Shown: positions 15,515 through 26,101, counted from the first letter of the stretch. The stretch: 51,237 bases of DNA from Flammeovirga sp. EKP202 (GCF_014534745.1 NZ_JACVVP010000055.1:1-51237); one strand, 5' to 3'. Numbers and translations: made by a program. Notes: a model not told the origin generated them from the letters alone.

Positions 15515-18500
15515 CTATTTCATTAACTCTTCAACAGCTTTGCGAAGTTGTTGGTCAACTCCTTCCACTACAACATCTTTATCTTGAGCGATTTTTACAT
15601 CAGGCTCAATTTGTTGATTTTCAAGGAAGTTTCCATTCATATCTTTCACACCCACTTGCGGGATACCAAATACCAACGATGGATCTTGCAATCTTTCCCA
15701 CCAAACGGCAGTCATCGTACCAGGAACAGGCATACCGATAATTTTACCAATTCCTAAAGTTTTGTACGCATAAGGGAAAGCGTGTGCATCAGAATAATTA
15801 CCCTCTGAAGCTAAAACAGCAGAAGGTTTAGTCCATTTATTGATAGGTTCAGTGCCAAACTTCTGATTATTTGGAGCAAATTGAGCATAGACTTTTCCAC
15901 TTAAGAAAGTAACTAGATCATCATGTAGCCATCCACCACCATTGAAGCGAGTGTCTACGATTAAGGCTTCCTTATTGTAATTTTTACCCAATGCTTCTGA
16001 GTAAACAGTTCTGAAAGAAGAACTATTCATTCCTCTGACGTGAACATAACCAATTTTACCATTTGAAGCCTCTTCTGTTTCCTTTTCTCTCTGTTTTACC
16101 CATCTTTTGTAAAGTAAATTGCTTAAAGCACCTTGAGAGATAGGTTTAACTTCCGTTTTGATCACTTTATTTTTAGTTGGATCTAAAATCGTAAGGTAAG
16201 TAGAAGTTCCTCTTTTGTGATTCAATAATTGGAAATAATCTTGACCTGCAACGATTTTTTGACCATCAATTTCAGTGATAATCATCCCTGCCTTAACCTC
16301 TTCATCAATTTTTGTCAACGGGCTACCTTCAATCACTTCAAGAATCTCTAATCCATCATTTTGGTATTCAGGATTATAGAATGCACCTAAATTGGCAGTT
16401 TGATCACCATTACGGCTAGAAGCATAATAACGACATCCGGTATGAGAACCATTGAGTTCACCTAACATTTCACTCAACATTTCTGAGTAGTCGTAATTGT
16501 TAGAGATATAAGGTAAGAACTTCGCATAAGAAGTTTTGTAGTACGCCCAATCTAAACCATGGATATTAGAATCGTAAAACTTCTTTTTGACTTGCCTCCA
16601 AACATGATCAAACATGTATTCTCTTTCAGCAGCATGATCTAAATAATAAGATGCAGCATATGAAATACTCTTTCTTTTATTTGACTTTACGTCCATTTTG
16701 GCAAATTTGCCATTCGTGACAAAGAAGATATTTTTGTGGTCTTTATCGAACTGTAAGTTACCTCCGTAACCTGATAATTTTAAGACTAATTTTGTCTCAT
16801 TTTTACGAATATCTTTTGACCATAGATCATATCCACCTTCAAAACGTGACATGTAGAAAAGCTTGCTGCCATCTTTGGTCAACAACATATCAGAAGTGAA
16901 AGACGAATTGATTGTCAATCGTAAAATACGATCTTTTAAACCATCAAAATCAATTACTAAAGCTTCTTCTTTGTCATCTTCCTTTTTATCATCCTCTTTC
17001 TTCTTCTTCTTTTTAGAATCGTCTTCTTTGTCTTCCTTCTCTTTCTTTTTTGCTTCTTTACGTGCTTCTTCTAGAAGTTCAAACTCTTCTTTAGAAAGTT
17101 GGAATTCATCATAAGCTTCTTTTGTTAAGAAAATAGCGAAAACATCATCTTCAGCACCCCAGCTACCATGACTTCTGAAACCATAACGGTCATTTGAAAA
17201 AATGATGGCTTTACCGTCCATAGCAAACTTTGGTTGACCACTGTTGTAACCACTTTCCGTAAGGTTGATGATATTTTGATCACCTTTCGCATCCACTAAG
17301 GCAATGTCTGAACTTGTCCATTGATTAGGAGAATATTGAACGACAAACCATTTACCGTCAGGTGACCAATCATAAGCTTGATCTCCATCAGAATAAGAAT
17401 AATTATACGTACCTGGAAGAATCACTCTTTCCTTTTTCGTATCAAGATTAATTACTTTCAAAGTAGTTCTCTCTTCCAAGAAAGCGATTTCATCTCCTTT
17501 TGGAGACCACATAGGTTGGAATTCTTCTTCTGCTTTGTCAGTAACCACTTTTTCTACAAATGATGAAGCAGAAACAAAATAAAGGTCTTCTTCATTTTCA
17601 ATTTCAGAAGTATAGATATTCCACGAGTCATTTCTCTCACCAGCATATACTAATTTTCTGCCATCAGGAGAGAAGCTTACCGAACGTTCTTGTTCAGGTG
17701 TTTTTGTGATTTGAACTGTAGTGTTGTAATCTACTGAAGTGACAAAAACATCTCCTCTTAAGATAAATGCCATTTCTTTTCCATTAGGTGAAACAGCAAT
17801 TTGATTACCACCACTTGATTTTCTTTCGAAAGTGACATTATTGACTTTTGAATCATTCAGAATTTCAATCTTTACTTTTTGTGGTTTTTCACCCTTTACG
17901 AAAGTATAGATCTCACCATCATAACCAAAACACATTTTTCCATCTTCAGCAACCGTTAAGAAGCGAATAGGGTGTTTGTCAAAAGAAGTCAATCTTTCTT
18001 TGTTACTACCGTCTAGTTTTGTTGTCCAAATGTTAAATGAACCTTCCTCTTCACTGAGGTAAACAATTGTTTGATTATCTTTATAAAACTGAGGGTATTG
18101 GTCTTCACCTTTAAAAGTCGAGATTTGTTGGTGTTTATTCGATGCTACATCGTAAACCCAAATATCTCTTGTTACTGATGAAGTATGGTGCTTTCTCCAA
18201 TTATCTTCATACCCTTTTACATCTTGATAAAGAATTGTTTTTTGATCCTTGCTGTAAGTAGCATTAACCGCCGAAGTACTTAGAATTTGTTCAGGTCTTC
18301 CGCCTTTTACTGCAATGCTGTACAACTCTGGTAACCTCGCATAAGGAAACTGAGCACTTTTTTGATCGTCTAAAATCGTAGCTGTGTATAAAACAGCTTT
18401 GCCATCAGGAGTGAAAGATGATGGAATTTCTTTGTTTGAATGATAGGTTAATCGTTGAGGAGCACCGCCTTCAGCATTCATGACAAATACATCAAAATTA

Positions 18501-18754
18501 CCAAAACGGTCCGATGCAAAGGCAATTTGTTTGCTGTCAGGACTCCATACAGGAGAAAAATCATGTGCAACATGATGGGTGATAGCTTGTGCTTTACCTC
18601 CATCAGTAGGTACTACATATAAGTCACCTTGATAAGAGAACGCGATTTTTGAACCGTCAGGCGAGATGGAAGGATAGCGCATCCATAATGGAGATTGCGC
18701 AAAAGTAGATAGCCCTAAAAGACAAATTAGGGCAAAACTGAATAGTCTTTTCAT
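15515..18754 (-). CDS. Tricorn-like S41 family protease with PDZ domain
   Basis: A 1079-residue exported protease with signal peptide (FALICLLGLSTFA). The first half is a WD40/PD40-like beta propeller with repeated SPDG and W(S)PDG(K) motifs (for example YPSISPDGSKIAF, WSPDSKQIAFASD, FSPDGRKLVY). A strongly charged Lys/Glu/Asp linker follows at about residues 550-610. A second propeller-like part, the tricorn core domain (AEREYMFDHVWRQVKKKFYD), a PDZ domain (YNPEYQNDGLEILEVIEGSPL) and the S41 domain follow. The S41 domain has RFNGGGWLHDDL and a probable nucleophile serine in NYSDAHAFPYAY. Tricorn-type proteins trim peptides; this one is probably periplasmic or outer-membrane facing. Confidence 0.88.
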   Translation of the reverse strand: MKRLFSFALICLLGLSTFAQSPLWMRYPSISPDGSKIAFSYQGDLYVVPTDGGKAQAITHHVAHDFSPVWSPDSKQIAFASDRFGNFDVFVMNAEGGAPQRLTYHSNKEIPSSFTPDGKAVLYTATILDDQKSAQFPYARLPELYSIAVKGGRPEQILSTSAVNATYSKDQKTILYQDVKGYEDNWRKHHTSSVTRDIWVYDVASNKHQQISTFKGEDQYPQFYKDNQTIVYLSEEEGSFNIWTTKLDGSNKERLTSFDKHPIRFLTVAEDGKMCFGYDGEIYTFVKGEKPQKVKIEILNDSKVNNVTFERKSSGGNQIAVSPNGKEMAFILRGDVFVTSVDYNTTVQITKTPEQERSVSFSPDGRKLVYAGERNDSWNIYTSEIENEEDLYFVSASSFVEKVVTDKAEEEFQPMWSPKGDEIAFLEERTTLKVINLDTKKERVILPGTYNYSYSDGDQAYDWSPDGKWFVVQYSPNQWTSSDIALVDAKGDQNIINLTESGYNSGQPKFAMDGKAIIFSNDRYGFRSHGSWGAEDDVFAIFLTKEAYDEFQLSKEEFELLEEARKEAKKKEKEDKEDDSKKKKKKEDDKKEDDKEEALVIDFDGLKDRILRLTINSSFTSDMLLTKDGSKLFYMSRFEGGYDLWSKDIRKNETKLVLKLSGYGGNLQFDKDHKNIFFVTNGKFAKMDVKSNKRKSISYAASYYLDHAAEREYMFDHVWRQVKKKFYDSNIHGLDWAYYKTSYAKFLPYISNNYDYSEMLSEMLGELNGSHTGCRYYASSRNGDQTANLGAFYNPEYQNDGLEILEVIEGSPLTKIDEEVKAGMIITEIDGQKIVAGQDYFQLLNHKRGTSTYLTILDPTKNKVIKTEVKPISQGALSNLLYKRWVKQREKETEEASNGKIGYVHVRGMNSSSFRTVYSEALGKNYNKEALIVDTRFNGGGWLHDDLVTFLSGKVYAQFAPNNQKFGTEPINKWTKPSAVLASEGNYSDAHAFPYAYKTLGIGKIIGMPVPGTMTAVWWERLQDPSLVFGIPQVGVKDMNGNFLENQQIEPDVKIAQDKDVVVEGVDQQLRKAVEELMK

Positions 18755-19642
18755 AAATTGAATTGATTAAAAATTTATTTATAGTTTGTTTGATTGACAC
18801 TGACGTGAACTTAATAAAAAAATAGAAAGGAAATAATAAATTGAGTGGTTTTATGTATCATAGGATCAAAATTTATGCAATATAGTTGCAAAAAGGTCAA
18901 TTATTGTATTTTCAACATCTCTTAAAATAAGATAAATCAACTTTTTTTTAAGATTATTTTTCGCTCATTAAATTCTTCCTGCTCTAAATCTAAAATAAAA
19001 TAGATAATCCCAAGATAGTCAATCATATAGCATCCCGAAGGTAATGTAAACTATGTTATAAGTAATTAAAAGTACAGGTGTTACAATACAGAAAATCAAT
19101 ATGATAAGGTAGTGTATGCCTTGTTTTTATAAAAGTTAAAATGCTTTCAAATACAAAAAACCTTTCTTAGAATTGTATTAGCAAATAACATAAAGCACAA
19201 CCTAATTTTATTATTTAAACCTAGTTCAAACATTAATATGAGATACATCATCTTATAACACGCTAAACTTTCGATTCACTTTGTCTAGTGAAGTAATCTA
19301 AAGAAAATAATATTGTATTCATCCAAGATGAATGAAAGCCTCTTATGGTAAGAGCAATTTGGAATGTTTTTAACAAGAAGAACATTTGTATTCAGTAGAT
19401 CTGTCGAATTGAGTAATTAATTCACTTTTCAGTTTCCACTATATCGGATAGTTGGGCCTTTTCTTTGGAAGCCTACCTATTTCTTTTACGGTATAACAAA
19501 ATAGACGTTCATTTATATTAGAATGAACCCTTAATTTGTATGTCAAAAAAATCAGTGGAATAAACTGCCCATAATCAGTGCATTGGGAGGTCTGATACCT
19601 GTGTTCAATATATATATCCAATCAATCAATTATTAACTTAAC
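18755..19642. other. 888-bp divergent intergenic region between the protease and susC
   Basis: This gap separates the start of the protease gene (minus strand) from the start of the SusC-type gene (plus strand), so it should hold promoters for both. It is very AT-rich. No frame with a convincing product, no tRNA and no repeat of the two families described here was found, and no promoter element was clear enough to call. Its size leaves room for a regulatory leader or small RNA. Confidence 0.5.
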
Positions 19643-22600
19643 ATGAAAAAAAGAGTACTTTATTTTCTCTTTCTTTTCTTGGGGGTGGTTGTTACAGCCT
19701 TTTCTCAGGAAAGAACAATTAAAGGTGTCATTCGTGATGCCAATGGGGAGACCCTTCCTGGTGCCACTGTAATGGTCGAAGGAACGACAAATGGTTCAGT
19801 ATCAGACTTTGATGGTAATTACACTGTTTCTGCTACTTCTAATGAAGCAGTTTTAGTGGTTCGCCTTATTGGTTACAAAACACAGAATGTTACTATTGGT
19901 TCGAAGTCTGTAATTGACTTTACAATGGAGGAGGATGTGGAACAATTAGAAGAAGTAGTTGTTACTGCATTAGGGATTGAAAAAGACAAAAAGTCATTAG
20001 GTTACTCTGTATCAGAGGTAAAAGGTGATGACTTAAAAGGTGCAGATACTGGCGTTTTGAACAACCTTAACGGTAAAGTTGCAGGTGTACAAGTCAATAC
20101 TTCTTCAGGAGCACCTGGTGCATCTTCTCGTATTACTATCCGTGGTAATTCCTCTTTAACAGGTAATAACCAACCGTTATTCGTAATTGATGGTGTGCCA
20201 ATGGACAACACATACAACTCTGGTAATACATCAAGTGGAGGTACTGACTTTGGATCTCCAATCAACGATATTAACCCTGATGACATTGAATCAATGTCGG
20301 TATTAAAAGGCCCTAACGCAGCCGCTTTGTATGGTTCTAGAGCACAAAATGGTGCTATTGTAATCACTACAAAATCAGGTAAAGGATCTCAAGGATTGGG
20401 CGTTTCATTGTCCAATACAACCACTTTCCAAAAGCCTTTAGTTTTACCGAATTACCAAAACGAGTATGGTCAGGGTTTAAATGGTCAATTCTCATTTTCT
20501 GATGGTAAAAATGGTGGTACTTATGATGGGGTAGACGAATCTTGGGGACCTCGTTTGGATGCAGGTTTAATGATCCCTCAGTTTTACTCTAATGGAGAGC
20601 CAGTGCCGTGGGTTTCTAATCCAGACAATGTGAAAGACTTTTTCGAAACTGGGCATGTTTCCACTACCAACTTGTCAGTTCAAAATGCCACTGATAAATC
20701 TAATGTTCGTTTCTCATTGATGTACTCAGACCAAGACGGTATGGTGCCAAATACAGGTCTTGAAAACTACTCTTCTTCATTAAATTTTGGACACAAAATC
20801 ACAGATAAGTTACAGTTAGACACTAAAGTAACGTATTCAAGAAGAGCATCAGACAACTTACCTCAGCAGGGTTATGGTGAAAACAACGTAATGCAACAAT
20901 TTGTGTGGTTCGGTCGTCAAGTAGATACAAATCTATTGAAGGATTATAAAAAAGCAGATGGTACGCCTTACAACTGGAACTACAACTACCATGACAACCC
21001 GTATTGGATCCTGAATGAAAACACCAACTCTCAATTAAGAGACCGTGTGAATGGCTATGCTTCATTAAAGTGGAACATCACTGATTACTTGAATTTTAAA
21101 GTAAAAGGGGGTACGGACTTGTATACAGAAAACCGTATGTCTAAGTCAGCAATGTACTCTGTCAATGATCCTGATGGTGGTTTTTATGAATCGAACTACT
21201 TTGTGAATGAAACCAACTTCGATTTCTTATTCTCCTTCTCAAAAGATTTTGGTAGAGATTGGAATGTGAATGCTAATTTCGGTGGTAATAACATGTACAG
21301 AGTGTATAAGTCGAATTCAATGGAAGCCTTTGGTCTAGCCTCTCCTGGTGTTTATACTCCAGCCAACGCGACAGGACAGGTAGAATCTCAAACCTATTTC
21401 GAAGAGAAAATTATCAATTCATTATACGGTACCGCTTCAGTAGGATTCAGAGACTACTTATTCGCAGATGTGACTTTACGTAATGATTGGTCGTCTACGT
21501 TACCGATCCAAAATAATTCGTTTATGTACCCATCCATCAACCTTTCTTATGTATTCTCTGAGCATATTGATCTTCCTTCTTGGATTACACAAGGTAAAAT
21601 TAGAGGTGGATGGGCAGAGGTAGGTAACGATACTGATCCTTACAACACCATGAACGTCTATACAAGTGGGTTGCCTTATAATGGTTATCCAATGTTTAAA
21701 TATGAAACGACACAAGCCAACCCAGATCTAAGATCTGAAAGAACACAATCTTGGGAAGTTGGTTTAGATATGGGCTTTTTTAATAACCGTTTAGGTTTTG
21801 AAGCGGCTTATTATGAAAAGTCAACGTATGATCAAATTGTTCCAGCCGACGTATCTGCCGCTTCAGGGTATAGATATACTTACATCAACGCGGGACAAAT
21901 TGATAACAAAGGTTTTGAATTGATGGTATTTGCTACACCAGTTCAAACAGATGAAGTGACTTGGGATGTATCTTTCAACTTCTCAAAAAATAAAAACACT
22001 GTCGTTGAATTAGCTGATGGGGTTGATTCATTTATCTTAGGTGATTTCTGGGGACTTTCAACAGAAGCGAGACCGGGTGAAGAATTAGGTACTTTCTACG
22101 GTTATGCTTATCAAAGAGATGATGCGGGCAATGTGATGGTCGATGAAAATGGCTTCCCAATGAAGACAGAAGAAAAAGTAAAATTAGGTTCTATCAACCC
22201 TGATTGGAGAGGCGGTATCCGAAACTCTGTTTCTTACAAAAACTTTACATTATCAGCTTTAATTGATATTTCAGTGGGTGGAGATATCTTCTCAGTGACG
22301 AATATGTTTGGTGAATATGCTGGTGTGTTAGATGTAACAGCCATGAACCGTGAAGCAGGCCGAGTAACAGAAGGCGTTGGTGTGGATGGAAATCCAAACA
22401 CTAAAGTAGTGTCTACACAAGATTATTATCAATCGCTTTACGGAATTCACGAGGAGTATTTATACGATGCAACCTATGTAAAACTTGCGGAGTTATCGAT
22501 TGCTTATAATATTCCATCTACATTCACGAAGAAATATGGTATCAAAGGAATGAGCGTTGCATTTGTAGGAAATAACCTTTGGATGATTCATAAAAATGCT

Positions 22601-22714
22601 CCAAATATTGATCCTCAAGCAGGTTTCGGTTCTAGTTTATCAGGTCAAGGTTTTGAATTCGGACAGTTACCATCACCACAAAGCTTTGGTTTTGATATCA
22701 AGATGAAATTCTAA
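19643..22714 (+). CDS. SusC/RagA family TonB-linked outer membrane protein
   Basis: A 1023-residue outer-membrane channel. Signal peptide (residues 1-21), then a carboxypeptidase-regulatory-like domain (TIKGVIRDANGETLPGATVMVEGT, about 24-100), the linker EQLEEVVVTALGIEKDKKSLGYS, a plug domain with the SusC hallmarks ITIRGNSSLTGNNQPLFVIDGVP and LKGPNAAALYGSRAQNGAIVITTK, and a large beta barrel ending in FDIKMKF. With its SusD partner it forms a lidded importer driven by TonB. The substrate is not readable: no glycoside hydrolase or sulfatase is linked, and the nearest enzyme is the divergent protease. No regulator of the SusR or ECF/anti-sigma kind lies beside it. Confidence 0.93.
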   Translation: MKKRVLYFLFLFLGVVVTAFSQERTIKGVIRDANGETLPGATVMVEGTTNGSVSDFDGNYTVSATSNEAVLVVRLIGYKTQNVTIGSKSVIDFTMEEDVEQLEEVVVTALGIEKDKKSLGYSVSEVKGDDLKGADTGVLNNLNGKVAGVQVNTSSGAPGASSRITIRGNSSLTGNNQPLFVIDGVPMDNTYNSGNTSSGGTDFGSPINDINPDDIESMSVLKGPNAAALYGSRAQNGAIVITTKSGKGSQGLGVSLSNTTTFQKPLVLPNYQNEYGQGLNGQFSFSDGKNGGTYDGVDESWGPRLDAGLMIPQFYSNGEPVPWVSNPDNVKDFFETGHVSTTNLSVQNATDKSNVRFSLMYSDQDGMVPNTGLENYSSSLNFGHKITDKLQLDTKVTYSRRASDNLPQQGYGENNVMQQFVWFGRQVDTNLLKDYKKADGTPYNWNYNYHDNPYWILNENTNSQLRDRVNGYASLKWNITDYLNFKVKGGTDLYTENRMSKSAMYSVNDPDGGFYESNYFVNETNFDFLFSFSKDFGRDWNVNANFGGNNMYRVYKSNSMEAFGLASPGVYTPANATGQVESQTYFEEKIINSLYGTASVGFRDYLFADVTLRNDWSSTLPIQNNSFMYPSINLSYVFSEHIDLPSWITQGKIRGGWAEVGNDTDPYNTMNVYTSGLPYNGYPMFKYETTQANPDLRSERTQSWEVGLDMGFFNNRLGFEAAYYEKSTYDQIVPADVSAASGYRYTYINAGQIDNKGFELMVFATPVQTDEVTWDVSFNFSKNKNTVVELADGVDSFILGDFWGLSTEARPGEELGTFYGYAYQRDDAGNVMVDENGFPMKTEEKVKLGSINPDWRGGIRNSVSYKNFTLSALIDISVGGDIFSVTNMFGEYAGVLDVTAMNREAGRVTEGVGVDGNPNTKVVSTQDYYQSLYGIHEEYLYDATYVKLAELSIAYNIPSTFTKKYGIKGMSVAFVGNNLWMIHKNAPNIDPQAGFGSSLSGQGFEFGQLPSPQSFGFDIKMKF

Positions 22715-22788
22715 TACATCATTCCTGACGAGTAGCATTATCTAAATAAAGTTGGGGGATTTTTCCCTCAACCACAATTTGAATAAAA

Positions 22789-24528
22789 ATGAAAAAATCA
22801 ATTATATATATAGCATCCATCCTAATGACTTTGGGCATGACATCATGTTTCAAAAACTTTGAGGAGATGCAAATGAACCCTAATTACCCTACAGACGTAA
22901 ATCCGGGAAACTTATTTGCCAACGCCACATTTTCAAGAATAGGTGGTGTGTATGGTGTGCAAGCCGAAGATTTCAATATGACAGCAAGTGGTCTTTGGGC
23001 ACAACACTTTGGTAAGATCCAATACATTGACGAGGATTATTATGAATACAGATCTAATGTGATCGATTTGTACTGGAAATACATGTATTCAGGTTCTTCG
23101 TCAAACGGTACAGCTTCTTTGTACGATTTGGAATTGGCTATCATGAAAATTCGTGAATTAAAAGAGGCTTTACAAGCAGAAGCAAACCCTGATGTAAAAG
23201 CCATTGCGGATGCTGAAGCGATGGAAGGTGCAATGTTGGTGGTTCGTACTTACCTTTTCTCTGTAATGACTGACGTATGGGGTGATATTCCTTATTCTGA
23301 AGCATTAAAAACAGTTGCATTAGGTTATGAATCAACCATTACTCAACCAAAGTATGACGCACAGAAAGATATCTACAACGATCTATTTAATCGCCTTGAG
23401 GAAGCAAATGAATTATTATCCAATGGGGGTAAAATTGAGCCACAATCGGATATGATTTATGGAGGTGATACTCAAAAGTGGCAAAAATTTGCGAACTCTT
23501 TAGCGGCTAGACTATACATCCATATCTCAAAAGTGGATGCATCGACTGCAGCAAGTGGTTTGGATTTGATTTTTGGCAACCCAGGAAAATATCCTGTTTT
23601 TACATCCATTGAGGATGATGCTATGTTGACGTATGCAGGTACTCAACCTTATGAGCATCCCTTCTTTGAAAACTATGTACGCGATGCTCGTGATGATCAT
23701 GCCATTTCATATACTATGATTGATATGATGAAAAAAAGAAAAGATGCTCGTATGTATATTTTTGCGACACCAACATCATCATCAATTGCGTTGTTTGACT
23801 CAACTGGGAATACGGCAGATATTCAATATGATGGTATCGAAAATGGTAAGCCGAAAGGAGAAGAGTTTAAAATTGCTGACATCTCAAGAATCGGTGTCTT
23901 GTATAGAGGTACAGCCAACAGTGTATCGCATATTATGTCATATTCGGAGTTGGAATTTATTAGAGCTGAAGCAGCTGCATTATTAAATGTAGGGAGTGCT
24001 GGTGATGCTAAAACAGCTTACGAAAAAGGAATTCATGCTTCTTTTGAAAGTCAGTATAAATTGGCTGATCAATACGGTATCAGAACAGCTTCTTTTGTAG
24101 CTCAAAATGGTGCAACTACTTTTTCAGAACGAGTAGTTACTGAAGAGGATGGAACTGAGATTGAAATTTCGTTAGCGAACCTTGAAGACCACTATAAAAG
24201 AACGTTGGAAACTGATGCCGTTGCTTGGAATGCTGGTAAAGCTGCACAGTTGATCGCAGAACAAAAGTTCATTTCGATTTTCACAAATGGCCCTGAAGCA
24301 TTTACAGAAGTTCGTCGTACCAATTTCCCTCAACTTACTTTTGTAAGAGGTGGTACACAATACAAAGGTTTAGGTTTACCGTACCGTTTTCCATACGCGA
24401 TTTCAGAACAAACTACAAACGGTGCTAATTGGGCTCCTGCAGCAGAAGGTATCACAAACACCATGTACGGTAAAACACTTTGGTGGAATACAAAAGCCTT
24501 TGACAACTATAGAATATTAAATAATTAG
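22789..24528 (+). CDS. SusD/RagB family nutrient-binding lipoprotein
   Basis: A 579-residue surface lipoprotein with the lipobox TLGMTSC, followed by the SusD-like (SusD_2-type) N-terminal stretch NFEEMQMNPNYPTDVNPGNLFANATF. The tetratricopeptide-like core is helix-rich, with YIHISKVDASTAASGLD in the middle and YSELEFIRAEAAALLN as the typical SusD motif. The end (WGPEAFTE-type segment seen as NGPEAFTEVRRTNFPQL, then RFPYA) is also standard. It forms the lid of the upstream SusC channel; the genes are 74 bp apart and share a terminator. Confidence 0.92.
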   Translation: MKKSIIYIASILMTLGMTSCFKNFEEMQMNPNYPTDVNPGNLFANATFSRIGGVYGVQAEDFNMTASGLWAQHFGKIQYIDEDYYEYRSNVIDLYWKYMYSGSSSNGTASLYDLELAIMKIRELKEALQAEANPDVKAIADAEAMEGAMLVVRTYLFSVMTDVWGDIPYSEALKTVALGYESTITQPKYDAQKDIYNDLFNRLEEANELLSNGGKIEPQSDMIYGGDTQKWQKFANSLAARLYIHISKVDASTAASGLDLIFGNPGKYPVFTSIEDDAMLTYAGTQPYEHPFFENYVRDARDDHAISYTMIDMMKKRKDARMYIFATPTSSSIALFDSTGNTADIQYDGIENGKPKGEEFKIADISRIGVLYRGTANSVSHIMSYSELEFIRAEAAALLNVGSAGDAKTAYEKGIHASFESQYKLADQYGIRTASFVAQNGATTFSERVVTEEDGTEIEISLANLEDHYKRTLETDAVAWNAGKAAQLIAEQKFISIFTNGPEAFTEVRRTNFPQLTFVRGGTQYKGLGLPYRFPYAISEQTTNGANWAPAAEGITNTMYGKTLWWNTKAFDNYRILNN

Positions 24529-24585
24529 TAGTATAGATTAGATTTTAATTCATAAAATTATGAATTGGAACTTAAAGTTAGATTT

Positions 24586-24620
24586 AAAGAACCATCCATT
24601 CGGGTGGTTCTTTTTCTTTT
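24586..24620 (+). terminator. Rho-independent terminator of the susCD operon
   Basis: AAAGAACCATCC pairs with GGGTGGTTCTTT around ATTC (one mismatch) and is followed by TTTTCTTTTTG. It separates the operon from the accessory region that starts at 24647. Confidence 0.85.
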
Positions 24621-24646
24621 TGATTTTTTCTCTCGCTTATTAGAAA

Positions 24647-24835
24647 GATAACTCTGTAAAACATTATGTACAGTAATAAAACATCACTTGTTTTGTAATA
24701 CATTAAACTGTAAATTGAAATTGTCTTTCAACAATCTAAAAGCAAACTTAAAGAGAGTTGAGACTACATTTTACTATTGTATAAATGCCATGTTATGATA
24801 TATATATAATGTGACATGGTGTTTATTGAATGTTA
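24647..24835 (+). repeat. Structured repeat R1, attC-like candidate
   Basis: 189 bp, first of four full copies. It begins GATAACTCTG and ends GAATGTTA. The ends pair: AACATT (24660-24665) with AATGTT (24829-24834), then, after unequal spacers, AATAAA (24675-24680) with TTTATT (24822-24827). Inside are two further stems: GTCTTTCAAC (24723-24732) with GTTGAGAC (24757-24764), and CCATGT (24788-24793) with ACATGG (24814-24819). No coding frame. Confidence 0.7.
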
Positions 24836-24857
24836 CCACACATATGAGAGAAAAACT

Positions 24858-26030
24858 ATGAGAACAAACTTAATTACCTCAATTCTAATATTATTTTCAT
24901 TTCAAATTAACGCTCAATCTTTAGACAAAAAAATAGAGAACTTATTGGAATTAGATGGGACTATAAGAAATATTGAAAATCTAATAACCCAAACAATAGA
25001 TTATCAAAAACAAAATAATTTTGGAATTTCAGATAATTATTGGGAAGCTTTGGGACAAAAAGTAACAGAGAAGTCACTAAAAGAATTTAAATCGTTAGTT
25101 AAACCAATATACTTTAATAATTACACTGAAGCAGAAATTGATAACCTTATAACCTTTTACAGTTCTCAAACGGGAAAATTAGTTATTGAAAAACAACCAA
25201 TTATAATCGAGGAATTAAGTTTACCATTAATGCAATGGTCTCAAAATTTAGGATCCTTAGTTATTGAGGAAATTGAAAATAGAGGTGAAAATGAATCAAC
25301 CTCTGACGAAAAAGAAAAGTTTAAAACCGAATTTAAAGATAAATACGGTTTACAAATACTTAATCTTACTGACCTTGCTATTGATAAAGAAAATAATATC
25401 GGAGACTTATTAATTGATTTTGGAAAAACAGATGGCAAAAATGACATAACTAAAATTATTCGAGTTAGAAATAATTCAGGAGAGGAAATTGAATTTCAAA
25501 ATCCAAAATTTTTTAGCAACGAAGTCATAAAGTTTGATTTAGGTAACAAACCTCTAGGAGTTGGAAAAACTAGGGATTTGAAAATAACTTTAATCGCTGA
25601 TTTAGCAGAAAACAAGAGTTATTCAATATCGGGTATTAATTATAATAATGGAGATAGAATCCGATTCGGAATTAAATATGATGCGCCTCCAAAGGAAATA
25701 AGTTATGAAATTTCTGATAAAAAAATGAAGTTTAAAAAACTACAGCAAGACTTTTCTAAGCCCTATGTTTTTATCCTAAAAAATACTGGTAAAAAAGATT
25801 TTTATATTTCTGATATACAATTAGATAATCAGATTGCATATTTGAGTTGGAACAAAGAAACTATTAAACCAAATGATAAAACTGAAATCAGAGTAGTTTT
25901 TTCAAAACAATTAATTGCAAAACAGATAAATACAAACCCTAATTTGAAACTGAAAGTCGATTTAACGAAAGGTGAAAAGGGAGGGTTTTCAAACTATGTA
26001 AATAAATCAATTGAATTAATTATCGAATAA
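24858..26030 (+). CDS. Secreted DUF2059 protein with Ig-like C-terminal domains
   Basis: A 390-residue exported protein. The signal peptide ends at QINAQS. Residues about 35-125 form a DUF2059 domain: YTEAEIDNLITFYSSQTGKLVIEKQPIIIEE matches the family's FYxSxxGxKlxxkxP pattern. The remaining 260 residues are beta-rich and read like two DUF1573/Ig-like modules (IGDLLIDFGKTDG..., VFILKNTGKKDFYISDIQLD). The function of DUF2059 is not established. The ATG at 24858 is used; an alternative GTG at 24816 would start inside repeat R1. The gene starts 26 bp after the GTT end of R1, as in an integron cassette. Confidence 0.75.
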   Translation: MRTNLITSILILFSFQINAQSLDKKIENLLELDGTIRNIENLITQTIDYQKQNNFGISDNYWEALGQKVTEKSLKEFKSLVKPIYFNNYTEAEIDNLITFYSSQTGKLVIEKQPIIIEELSLPLMQWSQNLGSLVIEEIENRGENESTSDEKEKFKTEFKDKYGLQILNLTDLAIDKENNIGDLLIDFGKTDGKNDITKIIRVRNNSGEEIEFQNPKFFSNEVIKFDLGNKPLGVGKTRDLKITLIADLAENKSYSISGINYNNGDRIRFGIKYDAPPKEISYEISDKKMKFKKLQQDFSKPYVFILKNTGKKDFYISDIQLDNQIAYLSWNKETIKPNDKTEIRVVFSKQLIAKQINTNPNLKLKVDLTKGEKGGFSNYVNKSIELIIE

Positions 26031-26045
26031 AACGTGTGGAAACAT

Positions 26046-26101
26046 CAACTAAACTCCAATCACGGTTGACGCAACCGTTCACGAGTTTAGCCATCAAGTT
26101 G
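26046..26101 (+). other. Possible attC-like palindrome
   Basis: Nested stems in an otherwise AT-rich gap: CAACT (26046-26050) with AGTTG (26097-26101), AAACTC (26051-26056) with GAGTTT (26083-26088), and ACGGTTG (26062-26068) with CAACCGT (26072-26078) closed by ACG. The pairing on the right side has an extra 8-base spacer. Outer AAC/GTT ends, nested imperfect stems and asymmetry fit an attC site. There is no T-run, so an ordinary terminator is less likely. Confidence 0.45.

Noticed and set aside
16863-17114. Ser/Phe-rich frame opposite the protease linker
   Set aside because: It is the antisense of the Lys/Glu-rich low-complexity linker; composition explains it fully.
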